From: Caprella mutica
Lineage: Eukaryota > Arthropoda > Malacostraca > Amphipoda > Caprellidae
Reading direction: 5' to 3'
Assembly (NCBI GenBank): GCA_947561585.1
Contig: CANNZV010000861.1
Span: 144,252 to 208,251, forward strand
DNA length: 64,000 nt
Shown: positions 1-10,224 of the stretch, in pieces
Position numbering within the stretch: the first letter of the stretch is position 1
Layout: each line of letters begins with the position of its first letter
Notes under the pieces: generated by a model
What the model was told of the DNA's origin: nothing
Database searches by the model: none
Seen by the model: only the letters and a program-made list of their open reading frames with translations
Translations under genes and position numbers: made by a program

Positions 1-3000
1 GCGCCTGCGCTGCATTGTGGCGTGGAAGACCCCAACGATTTAGATGTGACCGGTCGCCCCTCTATTGACGGCGTACCGATGGATAATGCAAGTGATTGCG
101 ACATCGTGATTACTTATTTTGACCAAGTGGCTGTCGTGTGTGGCGGAGAGGTGAAAATTGTACGCAATTGGTCGGCTTCTGACTACTGCGCCAACCAATC
201 GCAAAGCTATGTACAGGTCATCAAAGTACGAGATTTGGATGCGCCGACGATTACTTGTCCGCCCTCAATTGTCATGGGTACAGACGACAATATTTGTGGT
301 GCAAATGTAGATTTACCAATGCCTACGGCAAGTGACAATTGCTCGGGTTATACGGTCACACCAAGCTGGGATTTTGGTTCCGGTTGGCAGACCTATCATG
401 ACGTTCCGCCTGGCACCTATTCAGTGGCTTACTTAGCAGAAGATGAATGTGGAAATGCCTCGGCTTGCTCCTTGAATTTAACGATTTATGACGATGATTT
501 ACCCGTTCCGATTTGTGAAGAAATTACCGAAATTTCGCTTCAAAATGATGGCACAGCCACCGTTTTAGCTGATGTTTTTGATGATGGAAGTACGGATAAT
601 TGCCAGTTAAGCCACTTTGAAGTCAGCCGCGATGATATCAATTTCGGAACGGATGTAAGCTTTGATTGTACCGACATTCCGGCATCGCCAATCGCATTGA
701 CCTTGCGGGTTTATGATGCAGTAGGATTGCTAAATGACTGTACTGTTTTGGTGAATGTGCAAGACAATTTAGACCCTATTATTACCTGCCCAGCAGCAAC
801 AGATATTAGTTGTGTTGATGATGCTAATGAATTGAATGTCAGTGATTTAGCAACGGCGATTGATAATTGTGATATTGATAATATTGACTACATTGACGAC
901 TATTCTAGCTTAAATAATTGTAGTTTAGGAACGCTCTATCGCATATGGACTGCAACCGATGCTAGTGGCAATACAGACAACTGTATTCAAGAAATTCAGA
1001 TATATGATGCCACCCTTTTAATGCTTACTTTTCCACCAGATTTTGCCTCAGATGCTTGCGGTGCAACCAGTGACCCAAGTTACTCTGGTGAACCCACTTT
1101 TACAGGCTATGATTGTGAAGACGTGGAGGTGTTGTATGAAGACCAATTGTTAGGAAGTTTGGCATCTGGTTGCTACGAAGTTAATCGCCATTGGACGGTG
1201 ATTTCATGGTGTACTTATGACCCCAATAATGGCGTGACAGATGGCTTTTATGAGCATACGCAACACTTGCAATTTTGGGATAATACTGCTCCTGCTATTA
1301 CTTGCCCGCAGAGTATTTCGACGACTACTCTAAGCGATAATTGTGAAACATACATCGATTTGTTGTCCGCTACGGCTACAGATTGTACCCCTAATATAAC
1401 GATAAATAACAACTCCAATTTTGCAAGTCAAGCAGGCGCAGATGCTAGTGGAAATTTCCCAGCAGGAGAGCATACGATTACCTTTACAGCTGCTGACCCA
1501 TGTGGAAATGAAGCAACTTGTAGCACGACGATTTACTTGATGGATGCGGCTGCACCGACCGCGGTTTGTGCTACGAATTTGAGTTTTGATTTAGAACAAA
1601 ATGCTTGGCAAACTGGAGGTGTTTTAGACCTGCAAGGTAGTCAAGTCGATGGTGGTAGTTATGATAATTGTAATTCAAATACTGACTTGAGTTTTGATGT
1701 AGAACCATATTTATTTGATTGTGAAGATAGAGGAGTGCAGGAAGTGGTGATGACCGTAATAGATGCGGATGGAAATAGCTCATTTTGCTCAACAACTATT
1801 ACTATTACTGACCATAATGTTACTTGTCCAGCAAATTCTTTGAATGGCAAAATGACAAATGCAAATGGAGAGCCTGTAAGCGGAAAATATGTCGGATTGA
1901 GTGGCTATATCTATGCAGCTTCGGCTACCGATACGGACGGAACTTATGGTTTTGAAGATTTGCCGGCAGGACATGAATACACCTTGAAACCAACCTATAA
2001 TGTCAATCCTTTAGATGGGGTGACGACTTTGGATTTGGTGTATATCAAACAGCATATTTTGGGGGTCGGATTGTTTGATAATCCGTATAAAATTATCGCT
2101 GCCGATGTCAATAAATCGAACTCCGTAACTACGGTGGATATCGTATGGCTTCGGAAAATGATTTTAACAGTTGAAGATGAATTTCCGAACAATGAAAGCT
2201 GGCGATTTGTGCCTAGTAATCACGTTTTTGAAGACCCAACCAACCCGTTTTTAACTGATATTCCGAACCAAATTACCTATCCTTTTTTGACGAATAGTTA
2301 CCTCCATAATGACTTCGTTGCCATAAAAGTAGGAGATGTGAACAATAGCGTCAGTTTTGCGGGCGATGACACCCAAGAACGCGACCACGAAATGCCCTTA
2401 AATCAGCAGCATTTTGTCGTGCCAGACTTGGATTTGATAGCTGGAAACTTTTATGAAATTCCTATACAAATAATTGATTTTCAAGGGATTATAGGCATGC
2501 AATTTGCTTTAGAATATGCAGAAGATGCTTTAGCGTTTGAAGCCTTAGAATTGAATGATTTGCCGGAAATAAAAGAAGGTAATTTTTCAATAAAAAATCA
2601 AGAAAAAAATCAAATTTCATTTAGTTGGAACGCTTTTTTCAATGTAGAACTTGAAGATTATACCACGATATTTACCTTGCATTTGAAAGCAAAAAAAGAT
2701 GCAAAACTATCAGAAGTGTTTGGTCTAAATAAGGAAGGCTTAAAGCCTGAAGCTTACAAAGGTAATTTCTTGAGCACGGAGCAAATTGAAACGCGAGAAG
2801 TAGCCTTGGATTTCGTAACAAAACAGCAGCAAACGCTTTATGTTTTTCCTTGCGAACCTAATCCTTTTAGCGACCAAACTAACTTGCCTTTTTACCTTCC
2901 TCAAGCAGCTGACGTAAGCCTGCAAATTATGGATAGTAGAGGCACTATTTTAAGCAAAAAAACAACTGCTTTTGAGCAGGGAAATCACGCCTTAATGATT

Positions 3001-3105
3001 GATATGGCAGAATGGACAGGGATGAGCGGCGTATATTTTTATGAACTTTATGTGCCTGGTTTTAGAAGAAAAACGGGGAAACTATTTCGATTGAATAATG
3101 AATAA
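1..3105 (+). CDS. Giant HYR-repeat surface protein with dockerin-like, cohesin-like and T9SS type A domains (5' partial)
   Basis: The frame is open from base 1, so the true start lies left of the window; 1034 residues are visible. Residues 1-610 are cysteine-rich immunoglobulin-like repeats of the HYR type, with recurrent TC/CP, DNC and GNxxxC motifs. A short carboxypeptidase-regulatory/CnaB-like segment follows (about 613-665). Next is a dockerin-like pair of calcium loops (about 670-725; DGVTTLDLV and DVNKSNSVTTVD), then a cohesin-like beta domain (about 810-920). The last 90 residues are a type A T9SS sorting domain (PNPF motif, then SGVYFYEL near the end). It should be exported by T9SS and fixed on the cell surface. 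It is the first of three tandem paralogues (4316 and 10725). The ligand is unknown; an adhesive or structural role is inference from domain content. Confidence 0.9.
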   Translation, partial: APALHCGVEDPNDLDVTGRPSIDGVPMDNASDCDIVITYFDQVAVVCGGEVKIVRNWSASDYCANQSQSYVQVIKVRDLDAPTITCPPSIVMGTDDNICGANVDLPMPTASDNCSGYTVTPSWDFGSGWQTYHDVPPGTYSVAYLAEDECGNASACSLNLTIYDDDLPVPICEEITEISLQNDGTATVLADVFDDGSTDNCQLSHFEVSRDDINFGTDVSFDCTDIPASPIALTLRVYDAVGLLNDCTVLVNVQDNLDPIITCPAATDISCVDDANELNVSDLATAIDNCDIDNIDYIDDYSSLNNCSLGTLYRIWTATDASGNTDNCIQEIQIYDATLLMLTFPPDFASDACGATSDPSYSGEPTFTGYDCEDVEVLYEDQLLGSLASGCYEVNRHWTVISWCTYDPNNGVTDGFYEHTQHLQFWDNTAPAITCPQSISTTTLSDNCETYIDLLSATATDCTPNITINNNSNFASQAGADASGNFPAGEHTITFTAADPCGNEATCSTTIYLMDAAAPTAVCATNLSFDLEQNAWQTGGVLDLQGSQVDGGSYDNCNSNTDLSFDVEPYLFDCEDRGVQEVVMTVIDADGNSSFCSTTITITDHNVTCPANSLNGKMTNANGEPVSGKYVGLSGYIYAASATDTDGTYGFEDLPAGHEYTLKPTYNVNPLDGVTTLDLVYIKQHILGVGLFDNPYKIIAADVNKSNSVTTVDIVWLRKMILTVEDEFPNNESWRFVPSNHVFEDPTNPFLTDIPNQITYPFLTNSYLHNDFVAIKVGDVNNSVSFAGDDTQERDHEMPLNQQHFVVPDLDLIAGNFYEIPIQIIDFQGIIGMQFALEYAEDALAFEALELNDLPEIKEGNFSIKNQEKNQISFSWNAFFNVELEDYTTIFTLHLKAKKDAKLSEVFGLNKEGLKPEAYKGNFLSTEQIETREVALDFVTKQQQTLYVFPCEPNPFSDQTNLPFYLPQAADVSLQIMDSRGTILSKKTTAFEQGNHALMIDMAEWTGMSGVYFYELYVPGFRRKTGKLFRLNNE

Positions 3106-4315
3106 TAACTATTGATGATTACCGATTAGGCGAGTACCACGGGCTTAATTAGAATAGACAATAGACAATTAAGAAACATACTTTGAGAAAATATAAACGA
3201 TTGATTATAGAGCTGATTATTGAATGCGTCGAAAGCGACAATATTCAATAAAAAATAGACAATAATCAATCAAAAGATGCAATTCAAAATTAGGTTTTTG
3301 GGATGGGTCGGTCGCCTCTACTTAGGTGGAGGAGACCTCCCTTTTTCGATTGAATAATGAGTGTTGGTCATTGTCCTTGCTAAGCGAGTGCCACGAGCTT
3401 GTAGAGTGAACAATGATTAATCAGAAAAGCATACTATGCAAGGGTTTTTAAAAAGCGTTAAACGAAAAAATAAGCTTTTTGTAAAGTCAATTATTTATGA
3501 CTTGAACCACGACTTGCTTGAGAAAATACAAAAGATTGAATAATGAATATTGATTATTAAGTGCGTGCGTGCTTGAAATAATCAATATACAATAATCAAT
3601 TAGAAAAGATAAAACAACACTAGTAGCGACCGAAGTTCGAAAAACGAATCTAATCTTAACCGTTTAGTTTACACACACACATTACACACTTTTTAGTACA
3701 TACTATTTTGAGAAAACGTATCCCATGTACTAAGATATTTTTTAATTACACACAACACTATTGACCAATTTGACACTTAATTTATTGGCAATAATTTTTT
3801 ACACTAATTGAACAGAAAGTCGCAAAAGATGACCATGGGGGGGAGGTCATCCCTCCTCCCTGTGTGCTCGTCCGAAGTACAATGATTGAATGAATGAATT
3901 TTTGAATGATGGAATAATACACTCATTATCAGTGAGGTATCAATTTCTAGTTCTTAGTTTCTTAAATTCCTAATTATACTTTTTTTACCTTCTACGAACG
4001 GGACAAAATCAAAAAAACAGTTTTAAAAAGTGATAGTCATATCACTTGCGTTTTAGCACTAAACACTAAAGAGAACACTAATAGAGAACACTAAGAAGTA
4101 CGCATTTTAACACTAAAAGAACACACAACACTAAGAAATAAAGAGATAGATGTAAACTTAGATTAAGCTCGTAATTTGTTGATTACCAATGAGTTGGAAA
4201 GTCTAACATCTAAAGTGTAACATCTAATATCTCTCAAAATATACTAACAGTTCAATAAATCAGACCACTTACACACACATTACACATTTTTTTTTCAAAT
4301 TAAAGATCCAATCCC
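3106..4315. other. Repeat-rich intergenic region
   Basis: No convincing gene is seen in this 1.2-kb gap. It holds inverted-repeat segments built on ATTGATTATT and AATAATCAAT (3112-3267 and 3546-3601), a motif-plus-terminator unit (3293-3346), and a G-rich hairpin cluster at 3828-3860. There is also a degenerate AGAACACTAA tandem run (about 4057-4140). A roughly 22-bp CA-rich direct repeat (TTACACACACATTACACA core) occurs at 3667-3692 and again at 4270-4292, just before the next gene. The doubled promoter-proximal sequence suggests a past duplication or loss of a gene here. Confidence 0.6.
3293..3346 (+). terminator. GGTTTTTGGGATG motif followed by terminator hairpin
   Basis: The 13-base motif GGTTTTTGGGATG (3293-3305) is followed directly by a GC-rich hairpin (3306-3337) and a T-run to 3346. 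The same motif-plus-terminator arrangement recurs at 8516 and 17939, each downstream of a giant T9SS gene or its remnant. It would end transcription from the upstream gene or form the 3' end of a small RNA. Confidence 0.65.
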
Positions 4316-7300
4316 ATGATGGAATTTAAACTAACTGGTCAAAATGATTGGGGAACCGGAGCAAACAGACACACTTCTCCGCCCTTTATTCGAGCGGCGC
4401 GCTTATTAGGAGCAGCCTTATTTTTAGTATTCGCTACTTTTGGTAGCACATTACAGGCACAGTGTGCAATGGCTTGTAATGATGATGTGAATATCTCTTT
4501 GCCTAGCCCAGCCGATGGTTGTGCGATTGCATTATCAGCAGATATGCTCATCGAAGACCCCGGCCAATGTGCTGGGCCATATACCGTCACGATTATGACT
4601 TTGCAGGGAAATACAGTCCCGACAAGTCCGACGGTAAATGAAGACCACATTGGCGAAACCTTGATGTATCAAGTATTCGAACAATCTTCTGGCAATTCTT
4701 GCTGGGGTACCATTGATATTGAAGACAAATTAGGTCCAAGTATTGATTGTACAGATGTAAGCATCTACTGCGTAGAAGATACATCGCCTGATAGTCCGAA
4801 CTACCCGATGCCTACTATGGAAGATTGTAGTGGTATGGGCAATGTCGATATTTCTTACTTCGACCAAGTTACTGATGGCAGTTGTTCTGATGCTTTTAGC
4901 TCAATGATTACTCGTAGTTGGGTATTGACAGACTCTTGGGGCAATCAAACAAGTTGTACGCAAAACATTATCATTGAACGGGTTTCTTTGGAAGATTTTA
5001 CGCCAACTTGTCCTACTAACTTGACTTTGCAATGTAGCTTAGCTACACCAGCAGACACAGACCCATCGAACACTGGTTATCCTTATTTTACAGTAAATGG
5101 TACGGATTATCCTATCGTTCCGGGTGCAGAAAACTATTGCGAAATTGCATCTTCTTACAATGACGAAGTCTTCAACCTATGTGGTGGCGGACAAAAAATC
5201 TTGCGTACTTGGACGGTTTATGACTGGTGTCTTTCTACGGATAGCCCTAGTAATCCTTACTCTTGTATTCAAGTAATCAAGATTGAAGATAATGAAGCGC
5301 CAATAATTACTTGTGCTGCTGATTTCTCTCAAGGCTCAGTTTCTTCAGGTTGTGTGGCAACGATTGTTTTACCTGCTCCTTTGAGTATCGAAGATGGTTG
5401 TTCTTCAGTAGAAGTTGTGGTTTTAACCCCAATCGGTATGCGTCAAGTAGGCGATTTGGTGAACTTGCCAGTCGGTATGCATGATTTGAACTACATCGCT
5501 ACGGATGAATGTGGTAACTCTAGCACTTGTACCGTAACGGTGACTATCGTAGATGATACACCGCCAGTTGCGATTTGTGATGAGCACACGGTGGTTTCTT
5601 TAACGGCTGATGGTACCGCAATTGTACATTCTTCTGTCTTTGATGATGGTAGTGATGACAACTGTGAAATTGACTACTTCGTTTCTCAGCGTATGGTGAA
5701 CAACTGTAGTGTTAATACAGGTTTTGACGAATATATAGAGTTTTGTTGTGCAGATATTGGAAGTACTATTATGGTGGTGATGCGTATTTTTGATACGTCA
5801 AATAACTACAACGAGTGTATGATTGAAGTGGAAGTACAAGACAAAATCGACCCGACCATTATTTGTCCACCCAACAAAGTAGTCGAGTGTGACGAAGCCG
5901 TTATTGATATTAGTAACTTAAGCAATGAAGGCAGCGCAGTTGGTCAAGATAATTGTGACGAAGTAACGATTTCGGAAGAAACGGTAGATTTACGTACTTC
6001 TTGCGGTGTAGGTACAATTATTAGAACCTTTACCGCAACGGATGGCTCTGCTAGAACTGCCGTCTGTGTACAGACGATTAATGTGATTAACAGCACGCCT
6101 TTCGATGTCAATAGCGTGATTTGGCCAGCAGACTATACCACCAATGTATGTGGTGCAGCTATTGAGCCGAATGACTTACCTGCAGAACCTACAAACTACC
6201 GGGAACCAGTTTATAACTCAGACAATTGTGACTTAATTGCCGTAACGCATTCAGATACCTATTTGCCGATTAATCCGCCTTCTTGTTACAAGATTTTGCG
6301 GAAGTGGATTGTAATTGATTGGTGTCAATATGACCCTAATGATGGCGACCCTCAAGGTTATATCGAATGGACACAAATCGTGAAAGTAGTAGATGATACA
6401 GCACCGATTTTTGACTGTCCAGCAAATATGAATTTCCAAAGTCAAGATGCAAGCTGTAATAATGCAAATATAACAATTGACCCTGTCTTTGCGACAGACG
6501 ACTGTGTGGATAATTTAGATTATTCTTATCAAGTTGACTTCTACTCCGACTCTACTACTGATGCAGTAGGCAGCACGAACAATATCAGCGGTAACTACCC
6601 AATTGGTGAACACAGCGTGACGATCTCAGCCACAGATGGTTGTGGAAATGTAGGCGTGTGTAGCTTCGTATTTACCATTACAGATGGCAAAAAACCAACA
6701 CCAGTTTGCTACAACGGCATCTCCGTAGATTTGATGCCAATGGGTACTGGAGGTATGGTAGAAATTCTGCCAGCCATGTTAAATGCAGGTAGTTCTGACA
6801 ATTGTACGAATAACAATGATTTAATATTGCAAGTTTCTCCATCTATGTTTACTTGTAATCAGGTTGGAACGAATGTTGTAATATTAAATGTAACAGACGA
6901 GGCAGGAAATACTGACTTTTGTGAAACTTATGTTATCATTCAAGACAATATGAATGTTTGTTCTGACCCAACAACAGGTGGTGGTACGACGATGCTAGCA
7001 GGCGAAATTATGAGCGAAAGCGGCAGTGGCGTACAAGGCGTTACGATGAATATTAGTGGTAATGGACCGCTAACTAATCCGACGACTACTGACAACAACG
7101 GTCAATTTGAGTTCATTGATTTGCAAGATGAGTGGGATTACACCATCACTCCGGAATTAAATACGAACCTATTAAATGGCGTGACGACTTATGACCTCGT
7201 CCTCATCCAACGGCACGTATTAGGAACTACTCTTTTGGATAGTCCTTACAAAATGATTGCGGCAGATGTGAATCATACGAACAGCATTACGACTAGCGAT

Positions 7301-8239
7301 GTCGTGAACTTGCGTAAAGCGATTTTGGGAGCGATTACCGAATTTCCTAACAATAACAGCTGGCGGTTTGTAGATGGAGCTTACAACTTCTCCAATCTAA
7401 ATAACCCATTTGCTACTGGTTTTCCTGAAGTAATTAACTTCAATAACCTCAACGCTGACCAACTAGATGTGGACTTTATGAGCATCAAAGTAGGCGACGT
7501 AAATGGCACAGCAGCTTATAATTTATTGGACGGTACAACCGCAGAACGCAGCGCAGCAACACTTCACATCGCTACTAATGACCACGCATTAAAAGCAGGT
7601 GACATCGTAAGTGTGCCTTTCAGCGCAGCCCAATTTGAGAACGTATTTGCTTACCAATTCACGTTGAATTTTGACCAAAACGACCTCGAATTTATCAGCC
7701 TTTTGCCGGGTACGCCCGACAATATGACCGAGGCAAATTTCGGTCTGACACGCCTTGAAGAAGGTACTATAACCACGAGTTGGGACAAAGCAGAAAACAC
7801 ACAATACAACACTAATACAACATTATTCACGCTTACTTTTAAAGCGCTAAACAACACCCAGTTAAGCAATGCATTAAGTATCACTGACCGCATTACCACC
7901 GCAGAAGCCTACCGCAAAGCCGAAACGGAAGAACGGATGGATATTGCATTAGGTTTTACAAAAGCAAGCAGCAATAACAGCTTTGCACTTTACCAAAATC
8001 AACCAAATCCATTCGCTCAAACAACCACTATTGGCTTCCATTTACCGGAAGCAGCAGCGGCAACTTTGAAAGTCTATGATATGTCAGGTAAAGTTTTGCA
8101 GGAGATTGCAGGTGATTTTGAAAAAGGCGATAATGTCATTGAGTTGAGTAAAGCGAATTTGGACGCTACGGGTGTCTTATTCTACCAGTTAAGCACGCCA
8201 AGTGCCACTGCTACTCGCAAAATGATTGTCATCGAATAA
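4316..8239 (+). CDS. Giant HYR-repeat surface protein with dockerin-like, cohesin-like and T9SS type A domains
   Basis: This 1307-residue protein has an N-terminal extension and then a signal peptide (hydrophobic LLGAALFLVFATFG, cleavage likely after LQA near residue 48). Cysteine-rich HYR-like repeats fill roughly residues 60-880. A short carboxypeptidase-regulatory-like segment precedes a dockerin-like pair of loops (about 951-1005; NGVTTYDLV and DVNHTNSITTSD). A cohesin-like domain (about 1082-1200) and a type A T9SS domain (1222-1307, QPNPF) close it. The order matches the genes at 1 and 10725, with close local similarity (PPVAICDE and MIAADVN blocks), so the three are paralogues. Two ATGs in a row (4316, 4319) give an ambiguous start; the context AATCCCATG resembles the starts at 10225 and 10725. 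Predicted to be cell-surface; the function is unknown. Confidence 0.92.
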   Translation: MMEFKLTGQNDWGTGANRHTSPPFIRAARLLGAALFLVFATFGSTLQAQCAMACNDDVNISLPSPADGCAIALSADMLIEDPGQCAGPYTVTIMTLQGNTVPTSPTVNEDHIGETLMYQVFEQSSGNSCWGTIDIEDKLGPSIDCTDVSIYCVEDTSPDSPNYPMPTMEDCSGMGNVDISYFDQVTDGSCSDAFSSMITRSWVLTDSWGNQTSCTQNIIIERVSLEDFTPTCPTNLTLQCSLATPADTDPSNTGYPYFTVNGTDYPIVPGAENYCEIASSYNDEVFNLCGGGQKILRTWTVYDWCLSTDSPSNPYSCIQVIKIEDNEAPIITCAADFSQGSVSSGCVATIVLPAPLSIEDGCSSVEVVVLTPIGMRQVGDLVNLPVGMHDLNYIATDECGNSSTCTVTVTIVDDTPPVAICDEHTVVSLTADGTAIVHSSVFDDGSDDNCEIDYFVSQRMVNNCSVNTGFDEYIEFCCADIGSTIMVVMRIFDTSNNYNECMIEVEVQDKIDPTIICPPNKVVECDEAVIDISNLSNEGSAVGQDNCDEVTISEETVDLRTSCGVGTIIRTFTATDGSARTAVCVQTINVINSTPFDVNSVIWPADYTTNVCGAAIEPNDLPAEPTNYREPVYNSDNCDLIAVTHSDTYLPINPPSCYKILRKWIVIDWCQYDPNDGDPQGYIEWTQIVKVVDDTAPIFDCPANMNFQSQDASCNNANITIDPVFATDDCVDNLDYSYQVDFYSDSTTDAVGSTNNISGNYPIGEHSVTISATDGCGNVGVCSFVFTITDGKKPTPVCYNGISVDLMPMGTGGMVEILPAMLNAGSSDNCTNNNDLILQVSPSMFTCNQVGTNVVILNVTDEAGNTDFCETYVIIQDNMNVCSDPTTGGGTTMLAGEIMSESGSGVQGVTMNISGNGPLTNPTTTDNNGQFEFIDLQDEWDYTITPELNTNLLNGVTTYDLVLIQRHVLGTTLLDSPYKMIAADVNHTNSITTSDVVNLRKAILGAITEFPNNNSWRFVDGAYNFSNLNNPFATGFPEVINFNNLNADQLDVDFMSIKVGDVNGTAAYNLLDGTTAERSAATLHIATNDHALKAGDIVSVPFSAAQFENVFAYQFTLNFDQNDLEFISLLPGTPDNMTEANFGLTRLEEGTITTSWDKAENTQYNTNTTLFTLTFKALNNTQLSNALSITDRITTAEAYRKAETEERMDIALGFTKASSNNSFALYQNQPNPFAQTTTIGFHLPEAAAATLKVYDMSGKVLQEIAGDFEKGDNVIELSKANLDATGVLFYQLSTPSATATRKMIVIE

Positions 8240-8687
8240 AATGATATTCTTTGAGAAAACCCGTGGAAGAAGGAAAGTGAAATTAAGAGCGACCAAAAGA
8301 AGCGTTGATTTTGCTTTTCTTCTTCCCCAAAAACGGGATTTATTAAAGAGGTAATAAAATATAGAGTGATTAGTCAATTGGAAATTGGTAAATTTTGCTC
8401 GCATATTGTTTCGGCAAAGAGTAAAATTCACCAAACACCAATTCACTAATGACAAGAGATAATTAAAATAATGTGCGATTTTCCCGGAACCGATTGAAGA
8501 ATATTCTCATAATCTGGTTTTTGGGATGACCTCTTCTGGCTACGGCTGGGAGGGGTTTTTTGTTTTTTTTGAGAAAAATGCTATATATTCGCACAAGAAT
8601 TTTTCAAATAAACTCACCACAATTGTTAGTTTTAAATACTCTGATTAAATAATAAGTAACGATGAATGAAAGGAACTAAATAGATGA
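8240..8687. other. Intergenic gap with two long inverted repeats
   Basis: No gene is seen. Bases about 8257-8335 form an imperfect hairpin (CCCGTGGAAGAAG against CTTCTTCCCC...ACGGG), which could terminate the upstream gene. Bases about 8369-8450 form a longer imperfect palindrome whose arms read ATTAGTCAATTGG and CCAATTCACTAAT. A motif-plus-terminator unit lies at 8516-8570. Confidence 0.5.
8516..8570 (+). terminator. GGTTTTTGGGATG motif followed by terminator hairpin
   Basis: This is a second copy of the motif (8516-8528), followed by a hairpin (about 8529-8556, ACCTC against GAGGGGT) and long T-runs. It shares the motif but not the hairpin sequence with the units at 3293 and 17939. Confidence 0.65.
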
Positions 8688-9230
8688 ATAACTGTCAAAC
8701 TAATCAGTTTTGAGGAGATATCAGCCAGAGGTATGGAAGTTGAGTTAGAGTGGAAAGTAGCTCAGGAAGATAATTTTTTAGGCTATGAGTTAGAACGAAG
8801 CTTTGATGCCCTTAATTTCGAAAAACGTACTTTTGTAAAAGCTATAAACGCGATTACTTATACCTCCGTTGATGATTTCCCTGCCAGTCATACAGAAGTT
8901 TACTGCCGGCTCAAATTAATAGACTTGGATGGAGCCACCAGTTATTCGGAAGTATTAGTCGCAAAAAGGATTGCTGACGCAGTTGAAATATTCGCTTTTC
9001 CAAATCCAACTTATAGTATATTAAATGTAGAATGGAGCAATGAGGTGAAATATGCATTAATGCATCTAGAACTGATAAATACGAAAGGAGAAATAGTGTC
9101 AAAGAAAATCTTGAATAGCAGTCAAAATAAAACAGAGTTGGATTTGAGTTCTTTGCCTAGCGGGAATTATTATCTTACCGTTTATAATCAAAAAGTTCTA
9201 TTAACTAAAGAACTGATTATAATAAAATAA
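8688..9230 (+). pseudogene. 5'-truncated remnant of a T9SS type A protein
   Basis: The frame encodes only the last two domains of a T9SS cargo protein. One is a fibronectin-like pre-CTD segment of the type LISF...LEWKVAQE..F.GYELERSFD. The other is a type A sorting domain (FAFPNPT, then LPSGNYYLTVY and a basic-hydrophobic end). The first ATG is at 8733, but recognisable family sequence (VKLISFEEISARG) continues upstream of it to a stop codon at 8685-8687. No signal peptide or exported domain precedes it. I read it as the surviving 3' end of a larger gene. A short intact protein starting at 8733 is possible, but without a signal peptide it could not reach the T9SS. Confidence 0.7.
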
Positions 9231-10224
9231 GCTTAAAGGAGGCTTTTTTACTAATGATGCGATTGATTTATGTTAAAAATAAAAATAACTTTAAAAAAAA
9301 CATCCATTATTAATGAAAAAGTCATTAATAATGGATACATTTGCTCTTGCAAAAAGGTAAAAGGTAAATATAATAGCTGCAACTATTACCAATGATAGGC
9401 TTAAAAAGCCTTATGTTAAAAATACCCTTAGAAAGGTAAGTATGCTAAATTAAAAAGCCTTTACTTTGCATTGTTGAAAAAAGAATATAATAAAAAAACA
9501 AATTGTAATCCAAAACTTCACTCTATGCTTTTGTAACTAGTGAATAAATATATTCACTAATACTGACAACTTTCTTAAATACTCCTCAATTTACAACCTT
9601 TACAGTCAGTATACTACAGTTACATTCTAAAAAGCATTTTCCCCATTTTTAGTTTTGGCAAATAGTCCAACAAATAAAAGCAAACACGAAGAACATCCTA
9701 CTAATAACCGATTATATTAGTTCTTATAGGTGTCTTTAAAACAAATTTAGAAAATAAGAAACTTGTCAAGTTTCACTATTTTACGCTATACTATATATAT
9801 ATAGCGTAAATATATAATTAGTCTATTGCATAAACAGTGCCAATAGTACTTCTTGAAAAGGTCAAAATAGACCTGCTATTAACAAATTTTGGGCGAAAGT
9901 CCTTTTCTTTCCAGTTGAAAAATATTGGGAGAAATAATTCAAGACTAAGAACAAATTATAATCTCGTGCAGAAGAAAAACGGATCTTACACACAATATAC
10001 TCCTCTATAGGAGTCTGAAAGCATTACTGTGCTTCTCGTCAGCGGGAAGTGAGTAATGCTTTTTTACGTTGTACCGGTTCTTAATGATAAAGAGCATAAT
10101 TTGAAATAAAACAAGTGTGATTCTGACAAAAAGTGATGAAGAGAGTAGAGGCAGGTTCAATAATTTGGCAACAATTTGCAATTCAATTATAATAACTAAA
10201 ACATTTTAACAAAATTTCAATCTC
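9231..10224. other. AT-rich intergenic region with hairpins
   Basis: No gene is seen in about 1 kb. Two near-perfect hairpins stand out: 9302-9336 (arms ATCCATTATTAATGA and its complement) and 9780-9810 (arms TTTACGCTATA and TATAGCGTAAA). A TAGTTTTG promoter-like -7 element lies at 9650-9657 without a clear -33 partner. A strong terminator lies at 10021-10066, with no gene upstream that it obviously serves. Together they leave room for a roughly 400-nt untranslated transcript, which is only a possibility. Confidence 0.4.
10021..10066 (+). terminator. Strong rho-independent terminator
   Basis: GCATTACT (10021-10028) pairs with AGTAATGC (10052-10059), with an inner CTTC/GAAG stem, followed by six Ts. 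A smaller hairpin (ACTCC...GGAGT) stands just upstream. The only upstream coding remnant ends 790 bp away. Confidence 0.8.
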
